A stretch of 64,000 nt of DNA, from positions 57,477 to 121,476 of the forward strand of contig CATJTQ010000090.1 of assembly GCA_949743325.1 (NCBI GenBank), in the 5' to 3' direction. This document shows, one piece after another, positions 37,324-46,379 of this stretch. The translations under genes were made by a program, and so were the position numbers. This stretch comes from an uncultured Lachnospiraceae bacterium. GTDB lineage: Bacteria > Bacillota > Clostridia > Lachnospirales > Lachnospiraceae. The notes under the pieces were generated by a model, which saw only the letters and a program-made list of their open reading frames with translations, made no database searches and was not told the origin of the DNA. Positions within the stretch are counted from its first letter, which is position 1, and each line of letters opens with the position of its first letter.

Positions 37324-37353
37324 ACACCGGAAGAATATTGCTTCCGGTGTTTT
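37324..37353 (+). terminator. Hairpin between secA and prfB
   Basis: ACACCGGAAG (37324-37333) pairs perfectly with CTTCCGGTGT (37341-37350) and is followed by TTTC. It is a weak terminator that may let some secA transcripts reach prfB, since no clear promoter lies in the 64-nt gap. Confidence 0.65.
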
Positions 37354-37378
37354 CAAATAGAAGAAAGAGGTGATTAGA

Positions 37379-38504
37379 ATGGTAGAATTGGATAATTTTA
37401 AAATGCAGTTATCCTCATTTGAACAACCATTGATCGAAGTGAGGGATTCACTTTAACTTAGCTGATAAGGCGAAACGGATAGAGGAATTAGAAAGAAATA
37501 TGGAAGCTCCCGATTTTTGGGAAAGAGGAGAGGAAGCCCAAGATTCTATGAGGCTTTTAAAGAGCTTAAAAGATGATATTGAAGATTATGACAATATGAA
37601 ACAGCTCTATGAAGACATTGAAACTATGATAGAAATGGGATATGAGGAAGAAGATGCTTCTCTTATTCCCGAAATAGAGGAAATGATATTAAAGCTTCAT
37701 GAAAAACTGGATGCTGTTAGAATTCGCACTTTATTATCAGAAGATTATGATAAGGATAATGCAATATTAACTCTTCATGCAGGCGCAGGAGGTACGGAAA
37801 GCTGTGACTGGGTAAGTATGCTATATAGAATGTATGTCAGATGGGCAGAGGGAAAAGGATTTTCTACAGAGGTTCTCGACTGGCTCGATGGCGAGGAGGC
37901 TGGAATAAAATCTGTCACTGTGGAAATTAAAGGTGAGAATGCTTATGGATATTTAAAATCAGAGCATGGAATACATCGTCTTGTCAGAATTTCACCGTTT
38001 AACGCAGCAGGAAAAAGGCAGACGTCTTTTGCATCGTGTGATGTAATGCCGGATATAGAAGAAGATATAGATATAGAAATAAATGAAGATGATTTACGCA
38101 TAGATACTTATCGTTCAAGCGGTGCAGGGGGACAGCATATCAATAAAACGTCTTCGGCAATCAGAATAACACATTTGCCAACCAATATTGTAGTTCAATG
38201 CCAGAATGAGCGATCCCAGCATATGAATAAGGATAAGGCAATGCAGATGCTGAAAGCAAAATTATACCTTCTGAAAAAGAAAGAAAATGAAGAAAAGACG
38301 GCAGGCATCAGAGGAGAAGTAAAAGAGATAGGCTGGGGCAGCCAGATACGTTCCTATGTAATGCAGCCATATACAATGGTCAAAGATCATAGGACAAACG
38401 AGGAATGTGCAATGGTAGATAAAGTTATGGACGGCTACCTTGAACCTTTTATAAATGCTTATTTAAAATGGAATAGCTTACAGCAGCAAAATATTGAACA
38501 ATAA
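37379..38504 (+). CDS. prfB: Peptide chain release factor 2, made by +1 programmed frameshift
   Basis: RF2 releases peptides at UGA and UAA. The zero frame from the ATG at 37379 (after AGAGGTG) encodes 25 codons, MVELDNFKMQLSSFEQPLIE then VRDSL, and stops at TAA 37454-37456. A +1 slip on CTT (37451-37453) continues as NLADKAKRIEELERNMEAPD, giving 374 residues in all. The SPF tripeptide (RISPFNAAGKRQTSF) and GGQ loop (SSGAGGQHINKTSSAIR) identify RF2. A purine-rich GAGGGA lies 4 nt before the slip codon. The shift stop is UAA rather than the usual UGA. Confidence 0.92.
37442..37457 (+). promoter_or_regulatory. RF2 autoregulatory frameshift site
   Basis: AGGGATTCACTTTAAC: a Shine-Dalgarno-like AGGGA, spacer TTCA, slippery CTT, in-frame TAA and a following C. 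This follows the CUU-URA-C pattern of prfB, except that URA is UAA and the spacer is one base longer than the 3 nt of Escherichia coli. Confidence 0.85.
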
Positions 38505-38536
38505 GTTAAAGATGTAATGAAAAATATATTTAAGGC

Positions 38537-38565
38537 TTGAAGTCTGTGAAAAAATATGATAATAT
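38537..38565 (+). promoter_or_regulatory. Possible sigma-A promoter of the ACT-hom-kinase operon
   Basis: TTGAAG (38537-38542) and TAATAT (38560-38565) with a 17-nt spacer. The leader of about 150 nt contains small hairpins (ACACA/TGTGT near 38578-38590; CCCTG/CAGGG near 38653-38666), but no riboswitch class is recognised. Confidence 0.45.
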
Positions 38566-38725
38566 CTTCTGGTGGAACACAAGTGTGTTTCTGGCACACA
38601 CATTATATTGGGTTTCACAAGGTTTGTTTAAAGTTACACCATAATACATGTCCCTGTAATGCAGGGAAGCAACCATGTTATAACATAAGGTTCGTTGAAA
38701 TAGCAAATCTGGAAAGAGGTATAAT

Positions 38726-39169
38726 ATGGAGGAAAAGAATAAGTATTATGTAGTGAACAGCAAAGCTCTTCCGGATGTTTTGTTAAAAGTAGTAGAGGCG
38801 AAGCGGTTATTGGAAGCTGGGCGTGCTGCGACTGTACAGGAAGCAGCAGATCAGGTCGGGATAAGCAGAAGTTCATTTTATAAATATCAGGAAGATATAT
38901 TTTTATATCATAACAATAGTAAAGGAAAGACAGTGACTATTGTTATGCAGATGGATGATGAACCTGGGCTTTTGGCAGAAGTTTTGCAGGTCATTGCAAA
39001 GTATCATGCCAATATTTTAACAATTCATCAAAGTATTCCTGTAAAGGGCATTGCAACATTGACACTTAGTGCAGATATTTTACCGTCAACGGGAGATATC
39101 AATATGATGATTGTTGAGATTGAAGGGCTTGTTGGTATTCACTATGTTAAAATTTTGGCAAGAGAGTAA
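38726..39169 (+). CDS. ACT domain protein, PheB/UPF0735 family
   Basis: A 147-residue protein. The N-terminal helix-turn-helix-like part has TVQEAADQVGISRSSFYKYQEDIFLYH (about residues 36-63). The ACT domain (about 70-146) has TIVMQMDDEPGLLAEVLQVIAKYHANILTI and an IEGLVGIHYVKIL strand. ACT domains bind amino acids. Sitting 33 bp before hom, it probably senses threonine or another aspartate-family amino acid and regulates this pathway; the mechanism is inferred. The start follows GAAAGAGG. Confidence 0.87.
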   Translation: MEEKNKYYVVNSKALPDVLLKVVEAKRLLEAGRAATVQEAADQVGISRSSFYKYQEDIFLYHNNSKGKTVTIVMQMDDEPGLLAEVLQVIAKYHANILTIHQSIPVKGIATLTLSADILPSTGDINMMIVEIEGLVGIHYVKILARE

Positions 39170-39202
39170 TATATCGTAAAATAACGAGGAAAAGAGGAAC
39201 AT

Positions 39203-40399
39203 ATGATTCAGATTGCAGTATTAGGATACGGTACAGTAGGTTCAGGTGTCGTAGAAGTAATTGAGACAAATAAACAATTGATTAACCAAAAAATTAACGG
39301 GGAAATAAATGTAAAATATATTTTAGATCTAAGAGAGTTCCCTGGTGATCCATACGCTGATAAAGTGATTCACGATTATGAACAAATTATAAATGATCAA
39401 GAAATATCTGTTGTTGTGGAAGTAATGGGCGGTGTAAACGCAGCTTATGATTTCACTAAGAGAGCTTTGATGGCAGGTAAGAGCGTCGCAACATCAAATA
39501 AAGCTTTAGTTGCCAAGCACGGCGCTGAACTTCTTAAAATTGCCAAAGAGAAGAATGTAAATTATCTGTTTGAAGCTTCAGTAGGAGGAGGAATTCCGAT
39601 AATTCGTCCATTAAACTGTTGTATAACTGCAGATGATATAGATGAAATATCAGGTATTTTAAATGGGACAACTAATTATATATTAAGTAAAATGTTTTTC
39701 GAGGGTTCAAGTTATGCCGATGTACTTAAAGAGGCACAGCAATTAGGATATGCTGAAGCGGACCCGACCGCTGATGTAGAAGGTTATGATGCCTGTCGTA
39801 AGATTGCTATACTTACCTCTCTGATAAGCGGACATTTTGCTGATTTTGAAAAGATTTATACAGAAGGTATAACAAAAATTACAGCTGAAGATATGAAATA
39901 CATAAAGAAGATGGGAAAGACAATAAAATTGCTGGCAACCAGTAAGAAGCAGAATGGTAAGTATTATGTGTATGTATGCCCTGTTATTTTGCCTAAAGAG
40001 CATCCGTTATTCAATGTAAATGATGTGTTTAATGCGGTTTTTGTACATGGAAATATGCTTGGAGATGCAATGTTTTATGGAAGCGGAGCGGGTAAACTAC
40101 CTACAGCCAGTGCAGTTGTGGCGGATATTGTAGATGCGGTTAAATCAGCGGACAATAACGGATATGGCTGGGATAGTGAAAGTTTGCAAATTTCTGATAT
40201 CGGCGGAGCAAAACGCTCATTCTTTGTGCGAGTGAAAGGAGATGGAGCTCAGGCAGCTCAGATATTCGTTAATTTTGAGATGATTGATGCCGGTGTTCCA
40301 GGAGAATGTGGTTTCATAACTGAAGAAATGACAGAAAAAGAGTTTGAAGATAAAGCTAATTCTATTGATGGATTAATAAATAGAATTCGTATGGCATAA
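39203..40399 (+). CDS. hom: Homoserine dehydrogenase
   Basis: A 398-residue NAD(P)H enzyme reducing aspartate semialdehyde to homoserine for threonine and methionine. AVLGYGTVGSGVVEVIE is the Rossmann loop. LFEASVGGGIPIIRPL, GILNGTTNYILSKM and ADPTADVEGYDACRKIAILTSL are catalytic-domain signatures with the Asp and Lys. The C-terminal ACT-like tail is shorter than in Bacillus Hom (433 residues). The start follows AACGAGGAAAAGAGGA. Confidence 0.95.
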   Translation: MIQIAVLGYGTVGSGVVEVIETNKQLINQKINGEINVKYILDLREFPGDPYADKVIHDYEQIINDQEISVVVEVMGGVNAAYDFTKRALMAGKSVATSNKALVAKHGAELLKIAKEKNVNYLFEASVGGGIPIIRPLNCCITADDIDEISGILNGTTNYILSKMFFEGSSYADVLKEAQQLGYAEADPTADVEGYDACRKIAILTSLISGHFADFEKIYTEGITKITAEDMKYIKKMGKTIKLLATSKKQNGKYYVYVCPVILPKEHPLFNVNDVFNAVFVHGNMLGDAMFYGSGAGKLPTASAVVADIVDAVKSADNNGYGWDSESLQISDIGGAKRSFFVRVKGDGAQAAQIFVNFEMIDAGVPGECGFITEEMTEKEFEDKANSIDGLINRIRMA

Positions 40400-40457
40400 T
40401 AAAAAAATTATTGTTTTTTTAATAAAAAGTGCAATAGTGCAGAACAGGAGCAATTAT

Positions 40458-41663
40458 ATGAAATATATAATAGTTTTAGGTGATGGTATGGCAGACGAGC
40501 CTATTGCAGAGCTTGGAGATAGGACACCTCTTGAGGCTGCAGATACACCTATGTTAGATGAACTTTCAAAAAAATCGGAGATAGGGCTTGTACATACTAT
40601 TCCTGAGGGGATGAAACCAGGAAGCGATACAGCTAATCTGGCAGTTCTAGGATATAATCCAAGGAAATATTATACAGGCCGCTCACCGCTTGAGGCATTA
40701 AGTATCGGAGTGGATATGGAGGAAACTGATATAGCAATCCGTACTAATATAGTTACGCTCTCAGATGATGATGTGCCGTATGAGCAGAAGACAATTATTG
40801 ACCATAGTTCTAGTGAAATCAGTACTGAAGATGCGGCGGTTTTGATAGAGGCTGTAAAAGAGGCATTTCAAAATGAAATATATAAATTTTATCTTGGAAC
40901 AAGTTACAGACATTTATTGATATGGAAAAAAGGCAGCGTCGTAGAGTTAACGGCACCTCATGATGTATTAGGTCAGACAGTTGGTCAATATTTACCAAAT
41001 GATGAAATGTTGCGTAAAATGATGGAAAAAAGTTATGATATACTGTCAAACCATCCAATAAATATAGAGAGAAAGAAAAGGGGATTAAATCCGGCTAACT
41101 CTGTTTGGTTTTGGGGAGCTGGAACGAAACCATGCATATCATCGTTTGAAGAAAAAAACAATCTTAAAGGTGCGATGATCTCAGCAGTAGATTTATTAAA
41201 AGGTATTGCAGTAGGCGCTGGGATGAAAGTAATAGAAGTTGACGGTGCAGATGGTACTCTTCATACAAATTATGAAGGTAAGGCCGATGCCGCAGTTGAA
41301 GTTTTGACAAATGAAGGATATGATTTTGTATATATTCATGTAGAGGCGCCCGATGAGATGGGACATCAGGGAAGTCAGGAGAGAAAAATTCAGGCAATAC
41401 AATTTCTTGATGAAAAAGTTATAAGACGTGTCAAAGAAAAAATGGATATAAACGGAGAAGACTATAGGATGCTTGTGCTTCCTGACCATCCTACGCCTAT
41501 ATGCTGCAGGACACATACATCATCTCCGGTACCATATTTATTATATGATAGTTCTAAAAATATTGAGAACAACAGTGATTACAATGAGAAGGCGGCAAAG
41601 GCAAGCGGTATATTTGTAAACGACGGATATAAACTTATAGATTATCTGTTTCAGAAAAATTAA
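40458..41663 (+). CDS. Cofactor-independent phosphoglycerate mutase-like protein, proposed homoserine kinase
   Basis: A 401-residue alkaline-phosphatase superfamily protein of the ApgM type. MKYIIVLGDGMADEPIAELG holds the first metal-binding Asp. GSDTANLAVLGYNP carries the nucleophile-region Ser, and VLPDHPTPICCRTHTSSPVPYLLYD carries the late metal-binding Asp and His residues. The close relatives (TIGR02535) were proposed as homoserine kinases because they sit beside hom in genomes without ThrB; that is exactly the context here. I start at 40458 after AACAGGAG. Phosphoglycerate mutase activity remains possible. Confidence 0.82.
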   Translation: MKYIIVLGDGMADEPIAELGDRTPLEAADTPMLDELSKKSEIGLVHTIPEGMKPGSDTANLAVLGYNPRKYYTGRSPLEALSIGVDMEETDIAIRTNIVTLSDDDVPYEQKTIIDHSSSEISTEDAAVLIEAVKEAFQNEIYKFYLGTSYRHLLIWKKGSVVELTAPHDVLGQTVGQYLPNDEMLRKMMEKSYDILSNHPINIERKKRGLNPANSVWFWGAGTKPCISSFEEKNNLKGAMISAVDLLKGIAVGAGMKVIEVDGADGTLHTNYEGKADAAVEVLTNEGYDFVYIHVEAPDEMGHQGSQERKIQAIQFLDEKVIRRVKEKMDINGEDYRMLVLPDHPTPICCRTHTSSPVPYLLYDSSKNIENNSDYNEKAAKASGIFVNDGYKLIDYLFQKN

Positions 41664-41707
41664 AAAAAGATTGTCGGATAAATATAATTATCTGACAATC
41701 TTTTTTT
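41662..41707. terminator. Bidirectional terminator between convergent genes
   Basis: GATTGTCGGATA (41669-41680) pairs with the TATCTGACAATC arm (ending at 41700), with A7 before and T7 after. It serves the kinase gene on + and the membrane protein on -. Confidence 0.88.
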
Positions 41708-41715
41708 ATGCAAAT

Positions 41716-42453
41716 TTATTCATCTCTAAAAAACATATTTGGCTGTATACGTCTGTTTAAATCCAGATAGAAATAACAGTTGCTTGCTATATAATAAGGG
41801 ATAGTTATAAAAAATCCAAGATACATAGTAAAAATGCTTAGAAGAAAAAGCGGCAAAAAACTTAACTGTAATACAAATAACCGTTCTTTGTTTTCTTTCA
41901 TTATCCAGAAGCTTCTTCGTATTACTTCAAAAGCACTCATCGAAGTATTGTCTGCAGCAATAAACAGACTTTGGGAGAAACATAGTGATAAAATATAACA
42001 TAAAATCCCTCCAATAACAAGAAGCAAGATTCCGGCGGCAACTAACACTTCCAGCTTATGTCCATCGATATAATATATACATAAACATATTATACTTGGA
42101 ATAAGAGGGATTCTGGTTATTAATAACTTAATCAGGGATATTAGAATAATTCTGTCAGGTGAATTTTTTATTCCATATAATAAATCTGAAAATAAGCTCT
42201 CTTTACGTTCTGCCTGATTTAAATAATATTTGTACAATCCAACAATAAATACATTAAAGATCAATGAAAATATAAATGATACGCCAAAAATAATGAAGAC
42301 AGCACTCCATGTAGTTGCACGTTGTTTAATATTTGCTTGGTATATTGAAAACAGCGAATATATGAAAATAAATATAGAAGCAACACTAACAGGCTGCCAT
42401 AAATTTTTTTTAAGCTGTATTCTTGCTAATAATTTTAGTGTAGATGATGACAT
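41716..42453 (-). CDS. Membrane protein, DUF975-like
   Basis: A 245-residue protein with about six TM segments. AFEVIRRSFWIMKENKERLFVLQLSFLPLFLLS (about residues 180-212) resembles the conserved part of DUF975 proteins. The function is unknown. It is divergent from the two-component regulator gene, sharing a gap of 160 bases. The start is preceded on the minus strand by AGGAGGAAC. Confidence 0.7.
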   Translation of the reverse strand: MSSSTLKLLARIQLKKNLWQPVSVASIFIFIYSLFSIYQANIKQRATTWSAVFIIFGVSFIFSLIFNVFIVGLYKYYLNQAERKESLFSDLLYGIKNSPDRIILISLIKLLITRIPLIPSIICLCIYYIDGHKLEVLVAAGILLLVIGGILCYILSLCFSQSLFIAADNTSMSAFEVIRRSFWIMKENKERLFVLQLSFLPLFLLSIFTMYLGFFITIPYYIASNCYFYLDLNRRIQPNMFFRDE

Positions 42454-42555
42454 ATGTTCCTCCTGAATACAAATACTCCTTTAAATGTTTTTTATTTATG
42501 AAATTTATTTTACCATAAGTTTGTATAAGTTTGAAGGAAAATATAATAAAGTTTA

Positions 42556-42584
42556 TTGAAATTTGCATAAATAATATGTATATT
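42556..42584 (+). promoter_or_regulatory. Sigma-A promoter of the two-component/ABC operon
   Basis: TTGAAA (42556-42561) and TATATT (42579-42584) with a 17-nt spacer, ending about 30 nt before the regulator start. Confidence 0.6.
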
Positions 42585-42615
42585 GATGATAAAACAATAA
42601 ATAGGAGATTTGCAG

Positions 42616-43269
42616 ATGAAAATTTTGATAGTAGAAGATGAGGAACCGATTGCTAAAATGATTCAAATGAATCTGATGGCGGCAAATTATGATACGCAGA
42701 TTTATAATGATGGCTTAGAAACTGCAGAAGCATTGAAAGAAGATAATCAATACGATTTGGCTCTTCTTGATGTAATGCTGCCTGGTATGGATGGTTTTGA
42801 ACTTTTGAAAGTTATGAAAAGTTATGATATACCAGTAATTTTTTTGACAGCCAGAGATGATTTGCTGTCAAAAGTGCAGGGATTAAAAGGCGGTGCCGAA
42901 GATTATATAGTAAAACCGTTCGAGGTGCTGGAGCTTCTTGTCAGAATTGAAAAAGTACTTGAGCGGTTTAATAGGATGGATAATGTAGTTAAAGTTTTAA
43001 ATATGGAAATAAATTTTAAAGAACATACAGTCAGACAGGATGGTAAAGAAGTTGCATTAAAACCAATGGAGTTTAATCTTCTTGCGGTACTTGTAAAAAA
43101 TAAAAATATTGCAATTTCCAGAGAAAAACTTTTAAAAATGGTATGGGGAGTTGACTTTCTTGGCGAGACAAGAACCGTCGACGTCCATATTGGACAGTTA
43201 AGGAAAAAATTGGGACTTAGCAGTAATATAAAGACGGTTTCAAAATTAGGATATCGTCTGGAGGATTAG
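42616..43269 (+). CDS. OmpR/PhoB-family response regulator
   Basis: A 217-residue regulator. The receiver domain (about 1-115) has acidic pocket EDEEP, phospho-acceptor Asp in LALLDVMLPGMDGFELL (about residue 52), Thr in VIFLTARDD, and Lys in DYIVKPFEVLELL. The winged-helix domain (about 125-217) ends RTVDVHIGQLRKKLG. The ATG at 42616 follows TAGGAGA. It is first in a run of eight co-directional genes whose products include an ABC transporter. Confidence 0.93.
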   Translation: MKILIVEDEEPIAKMIQMNLMAANYDTQIYNDGLETAEALKEDNQYDLALLDVMLPGMDGFELLKVMKSYDIPVIFLTARDDLLSKVQGLKGGAEDYIVKPFEVLELLVRIEKVLERFNRMDNVVKVLNMEINFKEHTVRQDGKEVALKPMEFNLLAVLVKNKNIAISREKLLKMVWGVDFLGETRTVDVHIGQLRKKLGLSSNIKTVSKLGYRLED

Positions 43270-43273
43270 TTAA

Positions 43274-44668
43274 TTGAAAATAAGGACAAAAATAATTTGG
43301 ATAAGCTGTATAGCAGTATTTGCAGCTTCTATAATCGGTGATGTAATAATTATGATTTTAGCAAAGAACAGTTTTATGGAGGAGGCATTAGTACAAGCTT
43401 TTCATAATAGTTATGAAATTGTTGCTGATATAGTTTCGCAAGATAATTTAAATATGTCGCAAGATACATTGGATAAATATTATGAGTATTATTTTAAATC
43501 AAAGGGTGATGATTATAATATCTGTCTGCGTGTTGGAGAAAATGTAAATAGTGAAATGAATTGTATAGAAATTTTTAATCATACTATTATAGATAAAAAG
43601 ATACTGTTAGATTTACAGTTCAAGAATTATGATAATACAGAAATAATACAATATTCGTATTTAGATATTGGAGAAGAACATTATGTTATTTTTAAAAGTA
43701 TGATAGAATCACAATATTTATATTACAGAATAGAAAACATTTCATATGTTCAGAGTAAAAGTGAAATACTAACAGTATGTCTATTTGTTATTACACTTGT
43801 TCTTACAGCGTTTACAAGTTCTATAATGTTCCTTGTATTAAAACGTGTATTTAAGCCATTACAGGAACTAAATGAGACTACAAAACAGATGGCAAAAGGT
43901 CTATATAACAAGAGGATAAATATTATTTCTCATGATGAGGTGGGACAGCTTGGAGAGAGTTTTAACAAAATGGCTGAGGCTGTAGAGATAAGGACACATA
44001 GTCTTGAAGAATCAGAGAAGAAAAAAACACTTTTTATGGGTAATCTTACACATGAATTAAAGACGCCTATGACAGCAATATCAGGATATGCACAGACTCT
44101 GTTGTCAACAAAGCTTAGCAAAGAGCAGCAGGAGGAGTCTCTTATATATATTTATGAGCAGTGCGGCAGATTGGAACGACTCTCTAAAAAAATGATAAAA
44201 CTGCTTGAGTTAGATAATGGAGAAGGTATTGAATTAATAGATACCCCAATTGCCGATATTTTTGAAGCAGTAAAAAAGTCATGTACGGCGGTATTACGTG
44301 AAAAAGAAGTTGCACTGGAATTGCAGCACAATGACGAGATATTTCCAATGGATTCTGATCTTATGACAGATGCATTAATAAATCTGACAGAAAATGCTGT
44401 TAAGGCAAGTAAAACAGGAGATAAGGTTATTCTAAAATCATATGGCAGTTTTATAGAAGTTCAGGATTTTGGACAAGGTATTCCTGATGATGAAATAGAT
44501 AAAATATTAGAACCATTTTATATGATAGATAAATCAAGGAGCCGCAAAAGCGGCGGTGCAGGTTTAGGGCTTGCCCTCACTGCTTTAATAGTAAAAAAAC
44601 ATAATATGACGCTGACGGTTAAGAGTGAAATTGGAAAAGGAACTAAAATGATTTTACAATTTGTTTAA
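43274..44668 (+). CDS. Membrane sensor histidine kinase with HAMP domain
   Basis: A 464-residue kinase. TM1 (about residues 7-29), an extracytoplasmic sensor region of about 140 residues, TM2 (about 168-195), then HAMP (LKRVFKPLQELNETTKQMAKG). The DHp His is in LTHELKTPMTAISGYAQTLL (about residue 262). The ATPase has NLTENAVKAS, FGQGIPDDEIDKILEPFYM and the GAGLGLALTA lid. The TTG start follows TGGAGGATT, four bases after the regulator gene. The sensor region has no recognised ligand domain. Confidence 0.93.
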   Translation: MKIRTKIIWISCIAVFAASIIGDVIIMILAKNSFMEEALVQAFHNSYEIVADIVSQDNLNMSQDTLDKYYEYYFKSKGDDYNICLRVGENVNSEMNCIEIFNHTIIDKKILLDLQFKNYDNTEIIQYSYLDIGEEHYVIFKSMIESQYLYYRIENISYVQSKSEILTVCLFVITLVLTAFTSSIMFLVLKRVFKPLQELNETTKQMAKGLYNKRINIISHDEVGQLGESFNKMAEAVEIRTHSLEESEKKKTLFMGNLTHELKTPMTAISGYAQTLLSTKLSKEQQEESLIYIYEQCGRLERLSKKMIKLLELDNGEGIELIDTPIADIFEAVKKSCTAVLREKEVALELQHNDEIFPMDSDLMTDALINLTENAVKASKTGDKVILKSYGSFIEVQDFGQGIPDDEIDKILEPFYMIDKSRSRKSGGAGLGLALTALIVKKHNMTLTVKSEIGKGTKMILQFV

Positions 44669-44752
44669 AAAATGTTGAATACTTGTTGCAATAGTCCGTA
44701 GTAGAATACTTATATAAAAAGAATTCTGCTATGGATTTTTTATTCCTTAGGG

Positions 44753-44766
44753 CAATAAGCTTATTG
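44753..44766. repeat. Perfect 14-bp palindrome upstream of the lipoprotein gene
   Basis: CAATAAGCTTATTG reads the same on both strands. It lies in the 162-nt gap between the kinase and lipoprotein genes and may be an operator, though the length and AT content make chance plausible. Confidence 0.35.
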
Positions 44767-44830
44767 GTTGGTTAATGAGTTCCTGAAAGATACTGATTAG
44801 TAATTAAAAAGAATTGGAGGATGAGAAATA

Positions 44831-46378
44831 ATGAAAAAAAGAGTGATTGTTCCCATAATATGTTTGACAGCGGCAGCGCTTACAGCCTGTCAGAAAAGTC
44901 CTGATTCTTCTATTGTAAAAAATAAAGATTTAGACAAGATGATTGAACAGGCAGAAGATGGAAATAACGGTATTAAAGATGTCACTGATATTATCGGAGA
45001 ATATGAAACATATAAGACATCATTAAAAGATGACAGTTTACATGTTTCTGTAAATGTTGACGCAAAAGTTGAGATACCAAAAAATAGTCAATTGTCCATA
45101 TTCAGGGTAAAGCAGAAAAAAATTGGTCAAGATATGCTTGATAAGATTAAGAAAGAATTTATAGATGGAGAGACACTTTATGACGGCAGTGTTCTTTCAA
45201 TGAAAACAAGACGGTCTTTGGAGATTGAAATAAAAGGGATTAAAGACTGCATAGAGGATGTTAGAAAAAATGATGATTATGATGAAGCAGGTAAAAAAGT
45301 CTATATAGATGAATATCAGGCTGAAATAGATAAACTGCAGAATGAATATGAAAATGCACCTTCTGAGATTGCATGGAATGAATATCCATCAGACGGAACG
45401 CTCCATAAAGTAAAAGAATTAACTGATAAAAAGGCAGGAAGTGATTTTTATAAAAATATGTTGGATTTTGATGCAGATGGTGACATTTATTTTGGTGTAA
45501 CCGACGGCAAAAATGGCAATTATAAATCTATTTATTTGCAGAATAATGTAAATTATGGTAATTGCATTAGATATGGCTGCAATAAAAATGGATATGTGAA
45601 GTTAACGTCTGTAATGGCGGGTGATAACTGTAATTTAGGAATGTGGAATATAGAAGAAGCTGTGACAGAAGAGAATTTAAAATTGGAAGTGCCCCCAGAT
45701 AACTTAGTTGAGAATACAGAAGTTTCTGCTAATATAACACAGCAGCAGGCAAAGAATAAAGCAGATGAATTCCTAAAAAACATTGGGTTAGATGATTTTA
45801 ATTATTCAGGCGGAGGATTATGCGGTGAGATTGTAAATTCTGATGCAAATAGCGATGGAAAAATAGAATATCGCAGAGTGTATATTTTAAAATATTTGAG
45901 AAGTATTGACGGAGTCTATGTATATAACGAGAGCGGAAGTAAATTAGTGGATGAGTGGAGGGGTGATAATTATGTTAAAAAAGAGTGGGACGGAGAAAAT
46001 GTTCAGATAATAATCAATGATGACGGTATTGTAGGATTTTATTATAGTGTACCGCTGGAGATTGTCGAGAAAGTTGTGGATAAGTCTAATTTACAAACAT
46101 TTGAGGAGATTAGAGGCATATTTGAGCAGATGGTTGTTGTGACAAATGCCCAAAAGACATCAGAAGAATCTGTTTCTATTGATATTGACCGTGTAATATT
46201 GCGGTATACAAGAATAAGTGAACCAGATAGTTTTGATACGGGTTTACTTGTGCCCGTCTGGGATTTTATGGGATCAGTCACAAATAGTAACGAAAAAAAC
46301 GGAGATAAAAAAGATACTTGCGTAATGACAATCAATGCAATAGATGGTTCTATTATTGACAAAGAGTTGGGATATTAA
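44831..46378 (+). CDS. Large lipoprotein, DUF6034-like
   Basis: A 515-residue secreted lipoprotein. The signal peptide ends in the lipobox LTAC with Cys at about residue 20. The mature part has a helical region with Asp/Lys-rich coils (about 90-180), then beta-rich sequence including RISEPDSFDTGLLVPVWDFMGS and a final VMTINAIDGSIIDKELGY that resembles PepSY/YycI-type ends. The start follows TTGGAGGATGAG. Between the kinase and permease genes, it may act as a sensor co-protein or substrate binder. Confidence 0.75.
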   Translation: MKKRVIVPIICLTAAALTACQKSPDSSIVKNKDLDKMIEQAEDGNNGIKDVTDIIGEYETYKTSLKDDSLHVSVNVDAKVEIPKNSQLSIFRVKQKKIGQDMLDKIKKEFIDGETLYDGSVLSMKTRRSLEIEIKGIKDCIEDVRKNDDYDEAGKKVYIDEYQAEIDKLQNEYENAPSEIAWNEYPSDGTLHKVKELTDKKAGSDFYKNMLDFDADGDIYFGVTDGKNGNYKSIYLQNNVNYGNCIRYGCNKNGYVKLTSVMAGDNCNLGMWNIEEAVTEENLKLEVPPDNLVENTEVSANITQQQAKNKADEFLKNIGLDDFNYSGGGLCGEIVNSDANSDGKIEYRRVYILKYLRSIDGVYVYNESGSKLVDEWRGDNYVKKEWDGENVQIIINDDGIVGFYYSVPLEIVEKVVDKSNLQTFEEIRGIFEQMVVVTNAQKTSEESVSIDIDRVILRYTRISEPDSFDTGLLVPVWDFMGSVTNSNEKNGDKKDTCVMTINAIDGSIIDKELGY

Positions 46379-46379
46379 A

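Noticed and set aside
38556..38753. 65-codon open frame in the ACT gene leader, possible leader peptide
   Set aside because: It overlaps the ACT start in another frame, is not enriched in Thr, Met or Ile codons, and has no clear ribosome binding site.
40458..41663. Calling the gene plain phosphoglycerate mutase
   Set aside because: The catalytic-superfamily motifs allow it, but the position after hom and the TIGR02535-like features favour the proposed homoserine kinase. I kept mutase as an alternative only.
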